A stretch of DNA of 64,000 bases from the NCBI GenBank assembly GCA_032716605.1, contig CM064573.1, positions 9,631,709 to 9,695,708 on the forward strand. The letters run 5' to 3'. Of this stretch, positions 11,453 through 20,007 are shown in pieces; the stretch's first letter is position 1, and each line of letters opens with the position of its first letter. Position numbers and translations under genes: made by a program. This stretch comes from Paralithodes platypus. Its lineage: Eukaryota; Arthropoda; Malacostraca; Decapoda; Lithodidae. Under the pieces are notes generated by a model, which was not told the origin of the DNA, made no database searches, and was given only the letters and a program-made list of their open reading frames with translations.

Positions 11453-11811
11453 GGGGATAGTGGCTGGGTTTTTTGTTTGTTTAATAATTCGTTTATTCGT
11501 TTATTTTTTAGTTTCCTCGCTAGACCTCCATCAAGCTAAAAAAAAAAAAATTTCCTAGACCCCCCTTCAAGATAAATGTATAAAGTTTTCGGTAGAAAAA
11601 TGTTCGGCCGAGTCCGGTTGCTCTTAAAATTAAAGGCGAGCGATAGAAAAACATCGACACCTAACTGGCACAAAAGGTCTTAAAATTGACAACGAAATAG
11701 GCCGAAAGGTGTTAAAATGGCCAAGCTAATGGGCCAAACGTCTTAAAATCTCAAAACTAATATGCTAAACATGAGGGAGAAGGTGGTCCATAAAAAGCGA
11801 CTACCTCCCCC
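11453..11811 (-). mobile_element. MITE family D, TTAA-flanked
   Basis: TTAA at 11449-11452 and 11812-11815. Minus orientation: TTTCCTCGCTAGACCTCCAT, then the TTCGGTAGAAAAATGTTCGG hairpin, then ATCGACACCTAACTGGC, CGAAAGGTGTTAAAATGGCC and CTACCTCCCCC. Confidence 0.8.
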
Positions 11812-11925
11812 TTAATAGGACCAACATTATTATTATGTTACCTCCACCAACCGATTTTACTCCTAAACTCAATTAATGAAATCAACAAATCCGAGACGCT
11901 GCTGACCTTCAACTTAAAATGTCTT

Positions 11926-12256
11926 ATAGTGTGATCTGGGGTTCAAATGTCTTATAGTGTGATCTGGGGTTCAAATGTCTTATAGTGTGATCTGGGGTTC
12001 AAATGTCTTATAGTGTGATCTGGGGTTCAAATGTCTTATAGTGTGATCTGGGGTTCAAATGTCTTATAGTGTGATCTGGGGTTCAAATGTCTTTAGTGTG
12101 ATCTGGGGTTCAAATGTCTTATAGTGTGATCTGGGGTTCAAATGTCTTATAGTGTGATCTGGGGTTCAAATGTCTTATAGTGTGATCTGGGGTTCAAATG
12201 TCTTATAGTGTGATCTGGGGTTCAAATGTCTTATAGTGTGATCTGGGGTTCAAATA
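11926..12256. repeat. 28-bp tandem array, about 12 units
   Basis: Near-perfect repetition of TCTTATAGTGTGATCTGGGG plus TTCAAATG. One unit lacks the AT of TTATAG. Near-identity suggests recent expansion. Confidence 0.95.
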
Positions 12257-12273
12257 AACATGTATCATCTTAA

Positions 12274-12661
12274 GGGGGCCCCCCCACCTCGTTTATTGTC
12301 TCTCTCTCTCTCTCTCTCTCCCTCTCTCTCTCTGGGTTGTATCTATTCGGCCCCATTCAGCCTACTGTTTTAAGACATTTATCCCCATCCAGGTGTCGAA
12401 TTTTTACTGACGAGCGGTAGCGAGCCAGCATATTTTGTTTTTACAAATTTGACAGTAGACTAAATTTGTACATTTTTCGATAGAAAAATTTCTCCGGCGA
12501 AGCCGGATTTCTCCATACAATGCTGGCTCGCTTTCGCTCGCCAGGAAAAAATTGACACCTGGATGGGGATTAACGTCTTAAAACAGTAGGCTGAAAGGGT
12601 CCGAATTGATACACGCCAGGGAAAGAGAGAAAAGGAGAGAAAAAAAGGCAGGTGACACCCC
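12274..12661. mobile_element. MITE family E, fold-back, TTAA-flanked
   Basis: TTAA at 12270-12273 and 12662-12665. Arms as in 5562-5941, with inner hairpin TCCGGCGAAGCCGGA and a (CT)n-rich left arm. It lies directly after the 28-bp array. Confidence 0.85.
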
Positions 12662-12699
12662 TTAAATTAGACATGACACACGCACCACACACTGTACGA

Positions 12700-13250
12700 T
12701 ACCCTGTTCCAAATAGGTGGGTCAGAAATCCTCAACCTTATTCCCTGTAACTCAAAAAGGGCTAGAGAAAGTGGGCTGTAAATTTACACACCTATGCCTT
12801 GGTTGACTCTTCCCAAATGGTTGAAATATTTGCTCGATTACTGCAGTCGTTTGAACCTTAATCTCTGTAACTCATAAAAGGCTAGAGAAAGTGGGCTGTA
12901 AATTTCCACACCTATTGCTTGGCTGACTCTTCCCAAATGGTAGAAGTATTTGCTCGATTACTCCAGTCGTTTGTGCGGTAAGCCGTTATCACACGAGAGC
13001 TTTTATAGTCAACATTCGATGATCAACATTTTTCTGGCAACATTTCGGGACTATTTTGCACTGGTATCGGAAACTACTGTAGACTGATGATGGATGCATT
13101 TAGCCAACCAATATATTTTAGATGTCCACCTCATAAGCTGCCAGACCAGTGTTAAGTATAAATGTTGGGCGAAAAAACGCTCGTGTGATACCGGCCTTAC
13201 AGAGATTAATGTTGAAGAGTTTTGGCATACCGGTACTTATTTGAAACATA
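12700..13250. mobile_element. MITE family A with nested family B
   Basis: Starts TACCCTGTTCCAAATAGG. An internal block (ATCTCTGTAACTCA...TAGAGAAAGTGGGCTGTAAAT) is duplicated. A family B element (12983-13193) sits at the same relative position as in the copy at 2357-2691. The right terminus is diverged. Confidence 0.7.
12983..13193. mobile_element. MITE family B
   Basis: CCGTTATCACACGAGAGC at the left and GCTCGTGTGATACCGG at the right. The interior GCACTGGTATCGGAAAC and AAGCTGCCAGACCAG matches the other family B copies. Confidence 0.8.
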
Positions 13251-13306
13251 TGCCATTTTCCTGTCCTTTCAGTACACAAAGATGACTTTATTATTCTGTC
13301 TATTAA

Positions 13307-13770
13307 GGGGAGATTTCCACTTGAGGGAGTTTTTTCTTGACTCCTTTCTCCCTCATGTTTAGCCCCATTGCTTTTCTAATTTTAAGACGTTCGCCCCATT
13401 ATTTTGATGATTTTAAGAACTTGCAACCCATTTCTGTCAATTTTAAGAACTTTCGTGCAATTTAGGTGTCGATGTTATCCTGGCGAGCGATAGCGAGCCT
13501 GTAATTATTATGTTCCTTCCAACAACCAACTATACTCCTAAAATCGATTAATGAAATTTACAAACACATGTGGCAGTCCGTGGATTCGAATCCATGATGC
13601 TCACACCGAAAATCAACACCTTATGCATCGCACCACGAAGACAGTTTTAAGAGGAACCGGCTTTCAGCCGGGAAATTTTTCTGCCGAAAAATTTACAAAT
13701 TTATCTTGAAAGGGGGTCTAGGGGGATGTAAGTTTGATGGAGGTCTAAGCAACACACTAGAAACCTCCCC
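13307..13770 (+). mobile_element. MITE family D interrupted by a SINE
   Basis: TTAA at 13303-13306 and 13771-13774. Left part GGGGAGATTTCCACTTGAGG, right part ending AAACCTCCCC. The body is interrupted between GAGCCTGTAATT and TTAAGAGGAACCGG by SINE family 1. Confidence 0.8.
13507..13645 (-). mobile_element. tRNA-derived SINE (family 1), nested copy
   Basis: B box TGGATTCGAATCCA at 13581-13594 on the minus strand, A-box-like TGGTGCGATGCATAAGG, tail GAACATAATAAT. Inserted in a family D MITE, so younger than that copy. Confidence 0.7.
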
Positions 13771-13774
13771 TTAA

Positions 13775-14129
13775 TAGAATATTTTATTTAGCTTAGGAAG
13801 AATTTGTGGGAGTCAGAGGGTCGATTGAACTTGTACCGACATATTTCCCAGAGGTCCTTCCTATATATACTGCAAAAAATCGTCTAATGATAGCCAGAAT
13901 ATTATGTACTGAAAGAACTAATTAAGACGAAACTATTGTCATTAACTTTACATCTATCTGTCTACATTTCTCTCGAATAATATTTATTTATTTCATTTTC
14001 ATTTTTGTTCTAATTATATATTTTTTCTTAATGATATATTTTCATTTATTTATTTGTGTTTTTTCTGGCTAAAATCCTAAAAACCTTTCCATGTAATAAT
14101 TATAGAACAAAGAGACTCGCCTGGGTTAT
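13775..14129. other. MITE family C remnant and unannotated AT-rich DNA
   Basis: 13790-13910 carries family C core motifs (TTTAGCTTAGGAAGAA, AAAATCGTCTAATGATAGCC) without clear ends. The rest is AT-rich with nothing recognisable. Confidence 0.5.
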
Positions 14130-14131
14130 AT

Positions 14132-14205
<74 letters not shown>

Positions 14206-14700
14206 ATATTTTATTTCATCATGCCATATTTATCTTATTTTATCGTGATTTTAATTACGAGTTGAAACAAATTGTTACTCACTCTCACTCTCTCACTACC
14301 ACACACACACACACACACACTCTCTCTCTCGGCAGGTATATTGATCAGGGACTGGAGGCGTGGGTTTGTGTCTGTCCCTGCCACACACACACACGTACAC
14401 ATACGTACATACTGCACACACACACGTACACACACATACACAAGTAATCATCCCAACATGCACTCACATAACTCATATACTCACACACGCACATACACAT
14501 ACATGCATATATTTGCAAGCGTACATGAACAAAGAAAAACACACACACACACACACACATACAAGGGTGGTGAGGATAGTTGCCACACACCACCAACCGC
14601 TCTCAGTCATTCACCCACTAGATTAAAGGTATAGTACACACTAGCTCACGTATATTGCACGCACACGCACACACACACACACGCGCACGCACACACACAT
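14130..14700. repeat. (CT)n and (CA)n microsatellite cluster
   Basis: Pure (CT)n at about 14132-14202, then CA-rich blocks with ACGTACACA variants to about 14700. Overlapping frames are repeat translations. Confidence 0.9.
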
Positions 14701-14739
14701 TATGTTATACTTGGGCACGTAAATTACACACACACACTT

Positions 14740-15706
14740 AAACATACATAAAGATAGACAGAGTAAACTCAAATAGACAGAAACACAAATAAGACAGATA
14801 CACGCAACTAGACATACACACACAGGCAGACAGACACAACTAGACAGGTACACACAAACAATCACACACAAATAGACAGACACACACAAATAGACAGCTA
14901 CACAATCAGACACACACAAATAGACAGCTACACAATCAGACACACACAAATAGACAGCTACACAATCAGACACACACACATAGACAGACACACACAAATA
15001 GAGACACACACACAAATAGACAGACATACAAATACACACACACAAATAGACACACACACAAATAGACACACACACAAATAGAGACACACACAAACAGACA
15101 GACACACAAATAGACAGACATACACAAATAGACAGACACACACAAATACAGACACACAAATAGACACACAAATAAACAGCCACATACAAACAGACAGACA
15201 CAAATAGACACACACACAAATAGACAGACACACACAAATAGACAGACACACCAATAGACAGACACACCAATAGACAGACACACAAATAAACAGACACACA
15301 CAAATAGACAGACACACCAATAGACAGACACACAAATAGACAGACACAAATAGAGACACATACAAACAAACAGACACAAATAGACAGACACACACAAATA
15401 GACAGACACACAAATAGACACACACAAATAGACAGACACACACAAATAGACAGACACACAAATAGACACACACACAAATAGACAGACACAAATAGACACA
15501 CATACAAACAAACAGACACAAATAGACAGACACACACAAATAGACAGACACATACAAACAGACACACACAAATAGACAGACACACAAATAGACAGACACA
15601 CACAAATAGACACACACAAATAGACAGACACACAAATAGACAGACACATACAAACAGACAGACACACAAATAGACAGACACATACATACAAACAGACAGA
15701 CACACA
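14740..15706. repeat. ACACAAATAGACAG minisatellite, left part
   Basis: About 1 kb of variable units built from ACACAAATAGACAG, ACACACAAATAGACA and ACATACAAACAGACA. The same repeat, with the diagnostic CAGCTACACAATCAGACAC variant, resumes at 32441-32785 on the far side of the nested insertion complex. The long minus-strand Cys-Val-Ser-Leu frames are repeat translations. Confidence 0.95.
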
Positions 15707-15837
15707 AAACTAGAAACTTCAACAGCAGAAGTTTTAGCACTAGAAATTGGTGGAAACGAAAAAATAGTGGTGATAGTAGCGTATGTACCTCCCAAGACGA
15801 AGACATGGAGTAAGGAGGAGCATAGCCTAATGCGTAA
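15707..15837 (+). pseudogene. LINE endonuclease-domain fragment, left part of the interrupted LINE
   Basis: The plus frame reads ALEIGGNEKIVVIVAYVPPK followed by TKTWSKEEHSLM, typical of the APE-type endonuclease of LINEs (strand leading to the VAYVPP motif). It begins abruptly after the minisatellite, consistent with 5' truncation. It stops at the left end of the long-TIR transposon. The right-hand partner at 31893-32410 is the RT C-terminus, so the middle of the LINE is missing between the two flanks. Confidence 0.65.
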
Positions 15838-16270
15838 TAGTAGGGTCATTTGCTTGGAATCCGTGACCATTTTGTTCCTACCTTTTTCTCTCGATGGATT
15901 TGACAACCTGAACCATTTTAAAGGAAAATTAGCACCTATGCTCCTCTGAAAAATGACGGCTAACTCTGCTAGAGCCCAATATTCAAAATGGCCGCCAACG
16001 CCATCTTGAAAAACATGAAATGTAATATCTCAGGCATCAGATGAGCTACATAGACGAATGAAGTGTCCTTTTTCACTAATTCTGGCATTACAAATCCACT
16101 GGAATGGTTATTGTATTGTATTGTATATTGTATTGTTATTGTATTGTATTACACTAATTGTACATACTAATCTGCACTTCACTGTCACTACATGATTCAC
16201 TGTATGAGCCACTATCAGAATCACTGTCCTCACTTTCGCTGCTATCATCACTGTTGTTCTCTGCCTGCGG
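15838..16270 (+). repeat. Left TIR of long-TIR transposon copy 1
   Basis: Reverse complement of 31453-31892 with scattered differences. Ends at CTCTGCCTGCGG. It contains TATTG-rich tracts near 16113-16150 and, on the minus strand, the sequence encoding the acidic tail of the transposon protein. Confidence 0.85.
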
Positions 16271-16357
16271 TGTATATCTAATATTACTTTTTTACTGTTT
16301 CAGATGGATCGAATGCCCATCTGATGAAAATCGACGACTTGTGAAGTGACCGAAATA

Positions 16358-18390
16358 ATGGATAATAGAAGAGAGAGTGAAGAGTTACCAGACTAGATAT
16401 TAAATGAATACGAGTGCATTTTACTCTGTGGTAAGCGATGTACCGCAGATGATCGTTTGGAAAACATTACACCTGAGAAGTGGGAATCCATCCGGGAAAA
16501 ATCTTTACAATGGAAAGAACTTGATAAGTTTCAACATATACATGAAAATGTGGATTGGGAAAAAGGACCAAAGGGTAACCACATGCATAGCACTTATTAC
16601 GCATCATTATCCAGCAAGCGCAAGCTCTCTCAAGCCGAAAAACGCAAACACAAATCCGAGGAACGTCTTGAAAGAGATGAAGCATCAGATCAACAAGACC
16701 CTTTCCCAAAGGCCAGTGCACCTAATAGGCTCCGCTCCAGTATGGGTGTCCTTCACGATAAGACTCTATGTGTGTGGTGCATGAAAGGGGCATACAAGAG
16801 TAGTGATCGTGACAAGCAGATTATACTCCTATCAACAGTAGATGCCTGGACTAAATTCAAGTTACATACTGTCCGTCTGGAAGATGAGGTCATGAGATTG
16901 AGACTTGACACTCTGATTGCATCCATCCCAGATAGTCAAACAGCATTTGGGTTGGAAATCCGCTACCATCGTGCGTGCTGGCGCAAATATGTAAGCGACC
17001 ACAAGCCCCTTTCAGATGAAAGCACTCAACATCTGCAGCATGTAAACCTCCGACAGGCCCAAGCTCTCTTCTTTCATCATATTCGTCAAGTCATCTTCAA
17101 AGACCATGAAATTCGCACACTGCAAGGCCTGCTGCAGGACTATAAGCGCATTATCTCAAATCACGGACATAACTCAGTAGTAAAATCCAGCTACTTAAAG
17201 GAAATTCTCGTCAATGAATTTGGGGAAGACATCGGATTTCATGAACGCATTCAAAAGAATGTGAGTGAACTGGTATATGATACAACAGCAGCAGGTACAT
17301 ACATCGAGGCGGCAATATCTTCATTGGGTGTCAGCAATGATCAGTTGGTGATGAATGTTGCGGCACGACTCAAAGAGAAAGTCATCAGGACAAATACTAT
17401 TCCCTGGCTCCCATAAATACATGAGTTGGAGAGAGAAGAAGACCTCAGTGAGCTCCTGCTGAAGCTGCTCACATGGCTGAAACACCCAAATAAGTCTGCA
17501 ATTGATGACAGTCCATCCGTCCGATCGATTGCATCTATCCTCACAAGCTACATCACTGGAAAACGCACTGCATTTGAGATAAATCTCTCTGTCTTGCTAC
17601 ATGGACTGACCAAGAGTAGGGAGATAGTCGACATAATGCACAAAGATGGACTGGGCATCAGTTACAATGACGTACTTATGCTGCAAGATTTTTGGGTGGT
17701 CAATGACGTCAAGTGCTCATCTGATTGCCCCTTCGAACTAGCTGAGGGTAAGCCTGCTATTGCTATAGTCGACAACGATGACTTCAAGAGCGACACACTG
17801 ACCGGTGCTGGCCAGACACACCGCACTAATGTCATGTTTGTGCAGCCAGAATCATTTGATACAGAACTTCCTTCCGAGAATCACGAGGATAGACCAGTTC
17901 CCGGTGCCAACTTTGCATCAAACCTCTCGACAACTCTCAAAGAGCTTGGAAGTGAAATGCAAAAAGTCAACCCACACAAGACAGCGAAGCGTGGGGAACC
18001 ACCTCTCACGAAGCCACCAGCTGATCAAAGTACTCCTCCTCCTGACACATCGGTGCAAAGAATTCGTGGTGTGATCCATGCATTGGCCAGGGCGCAAGAT
18101 GACCGAACGAGACCTAAGCCAGAAGAACAGACTGTGCCTGGGTTTTCAGGGTTTCACGCCAGCATGTCAAATGCAGATGAGAAGAGTCGAGCAATATACC
18201 ACATGACCTATCCCAACCCACCCAGTAAGACAATTCTCAATGATGTGATGTGTAAGCTTGCAAAATCAATCGAAGAAAAAAAGATGCCTTTTGCAATAAT
18301 TGTTGGTGATCATCCTCTCTACGTGCTCATGCTAGAGTTGAAAAGTGAGAATGCTGAGCTGTTCAGCAAAATCTTACCATTCATGGCACC
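16358..18390 (+). pseudogene. Long-TIR transposon protein, N-terminal and central part (copy 1)
   Basis: I place the start at ATG 16358 (MDNRRESEEL), because copy 2 conserves it and the frame continues into the conserved region. Stop codons interrupt it at 16394 (TAG) and 17414 (TAA). Copy 2 has sense codons at both sites, so they are private mutations. Visible elements: a Cys cluster ECILLCGKRC (~16406), CVWC (~16766) with HRAC (~16967) as C2HC-like modules, a helical region with HEIRTLQGLLQDYKRI, SELVYDTTAAGTY, a proline-rich linker, then GDHPLYVLMLELKSEN (~18303). The frame is cut at 18390 by the BEL/Pao element and resumes at 30061. Function is inferred as transposase. A TTTTTTACTGTTTCAG tract at 16283-16299 could be a splice acceptor in the 5' leader. 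Confidence 0.6.
18386..18390. repeat. Target site duplication of BEL/Pao, left
   Basis: GCACC, repeated at 30056-30060 directly after the 3' LTR. 5 bp is normal for this superfamily. One copy restores the transposon reading frame across the junction. Confidence 0.9.
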
Positions 18391-18534
18391 TGTCGGGAAT
18401 AGGGTAATGATCCCGACAGGTTTTGGTCCAATAGGACATTTGAATTTGGCGGTATCGTATCGCTTGTACGATTTCGGCTGGTTCTTTGTGTATTGTAGTT
18501 TATTCTTAAGTTAGGTTAAATATTAACTGTAATG

Positions 18535-18542
18535 TATAAATA
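18535..18542 (+). promoter_or_regulatory. TATA-like box in 5' LTR
   Basis: TATAAATA about 145 bp into the LTR, also present at 29627-29634. It is the best core-promoter candidate in the LTR. There is no transcription evidence, and the LINE now separates it from gag by 4 kb. Confidence 0.4.
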
Positions 18543-18894
18543 TCTACATCAGCTCTAGATGTATTATGAAACCAAGTTATGGGTTATAATTATTATGAGC
18601 CGGCAGCCATATGTAATTTCGCGAAGCGATCGGACGCCGGCCCTTTAGTCTCTCAATCAACACCATACAGCCAACATCTCCTCCCCCGGCTCTGACTCAA
18701 CCCACAGTTCACCATGTGCTACAACTACTAACAATAATAACAACAGTCCTACATCACCAGTCCTCTAAGCTAAGTTCATTGTATCGATATTGTATTATGT
18801 GAACATTTCTACATGTCATGCAATTGAATTAGCCGTGTGTGGGGGACTGGATTACACCCATCGACGACTATGTCGTTGGTAATTATATTATAAC

Positions 18895-18907
18895 TATTTG
18901 TTGGGTT
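18895..18907. repeat. Target site duplication of the 4-kb LINE, left copy
   Basis: TATTTGTTGGGTT, repeated at 22900-22912. The 3' LTR holds a single copy, which proves the insertion. Confidence 0.93.
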
Positions 18908-18927
18908 GTTGTTGTTGTTGTTGTTCC

Positions 18928-20007
18928 CTAAGCTGCCTGGCCGAACAGCCCCGAGTCCCTGAGAAAGGCCATGGCCACGATCGGGCTTTCCCACAGAGCT
19001 CTCATTGAGTGTAGATTGTGTTGTTGGCGTAAGTGGTTGTGTGAAATGCAGTCTTCTATGATGTGTTTAATGGTATGGGGTGCTGTGTTACATCCCGGGC
19101 AGGCGTCGACAACGGAGTCATCCAGTCTCTTCTGATAGCTCAGGAGAGCTGGATGGTGTCCGCATCTCAGCCTGGCCAGGTGGACTCTGTCCTCGCGAGG
19201 AAGGGAGGATTCGGAAGGATGGATTTCGGGAGGTCGTGCATGCAGCTGTGTGTTGTCTGTGAGTGAGTGGATGGATCGGTGAGAGATATGAGTATGGATG
19301 TGCTTCTGGATGTTGGTTCGGGGTGGGCAGGGAGGGAGAGAGGACAATAATTGTGTGTGATACCGTGTGCTGGGTGTTGTTTTGATATTTCTTGGTGTCT
19401 GTGGGTGTGTTGCCATGTAGTTTAGTGGGTGGTCTTGGTTCGTGGAGGCTGCTGCTAGGAATTGAGTGCCTCTCATGTCCAGATGGTCTTTGACTTTGAG
19501 GATTTTGGTTTCTTGATGTAGGTGATCTGTGGGTGCAGTAGCTGTGCAGCCTGTAATGATCTTCAGGGCTTTGTTTTGAATAGTCTGTAAGGTCTTATGA
19601 TGTGTTTCAGCTAGGTTAGAAGCCCAGGCTGGGCTTGCGTATTCCATCACTGATCTTATGTATTGTTTATATACTGTGGTGGTAGTTTCTTTGTTGTGTC
19701 CAAATTTTGTGTGAGCAAGTGACCTGAGGGCGTTAAGTCTGGGTGTCAGTTTCTTTTTAATGTTTGTGGTGTGCTGTTTGAATGTCATATGAGTATCATA
19801 TGTTACTCCTAGGATTTTGGGTGTGTGTGTATGTGTTAGGGGTGTGTTGTTTATGGTGAGTTGAGGGATGTATTCGTGTTCTCCTGTCCAACTTGTGAGC
19901 AGGGTTGCGGTGGATTTGGCTGGGGCTAGATTAAGTCTGTTTGTAGTGCACCAGCCATGTAGTGTTGAGATAGGGTTGAAGGAGATCTGTTGCTCTTTTT
20001 GGGTCAT
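18928..20007 (-). CDS. LINE polyprotein, C-terminal part (RT thumb and C-terminal domain)
   Basis: Out of frame with the upstream part: the junction falls at about 19931-20007, where both frames overlap after YADD. It continues the RT with WCTTNRLNLAPAKSTA and ILGVTYDTHMTF, then a thumb region with YIRSVMEYASPAWASN. The C-terminal domain has HLARLRCGHH and a CPGC...H...C arrangement (CPGCNTAPHTIKHIIEDC), common in Jockey-group LINEs lacking RNase H. It ends LFGQAA, stop TAG. One single-base indel separates it from 19931-22873. It could be a true mutation or an assembly error, since the rest of the element is intact. Confidence 0.85.
   Translation of the reverse strand: MTQKEQQISFNPISTLHGWCTTNRLNLAPAKSTATLLTSWTGEHEYIPQLTINNTPLTHTHTPKILGVTYDTHMTFKQHTTNIKKKLTPRLNALRSLAHTKFGHNKETTTTVYKQYIRSVMEYASPAWASNLAETHHKTLQTIQNKALKIITGCTATAPTDHLHQETKILKVKDHLDMRGTQFLAAASTNQDHPLNYMATHPQTPRNIKTTPSTRYHTQLLSSLPPCPPRTNIQKHIHTHISHRSIHSLTDNTQLHARPPEIHPSESSLPREDRVHLARLRCGHHPALLSYQKRLDDSVVDACPGCNTAPHTIKHIIEDCISHNHLRQQHNLHSMRALWESPIVAMAFLRDSGLFGQAA

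Larger units (their letters stand above)
18391..18907 (+). repeat. 5' LTR, upstream segment
   Basis: Matches 29483-29999 of the 3' LTR apart from a missing 4-bp CGAT. Its first bases form a perfect 8-bp stem, TGTCGGGA...TCCCGACA (18391-18418). The LTR resumes at 22913-22964 after the LINE insertion, for a total of 569 bp against 573 in the 3' LTR. Confidence 0.95.

Noticed and set aside
11926..12256. 28-bp repeat that looks like a CRISPR array
   Set aside because: Units are directly contiguous with no spacers, and the genome is eukaryotic.
14641..15906. 421-codon minus-strand frame rich in Cys, Val, Ser and Leu, with two overlapping long frames
   Set aside because: It is the translation of the ACACAAATAGACAG minisatellite in all three frames, with no unique domain.
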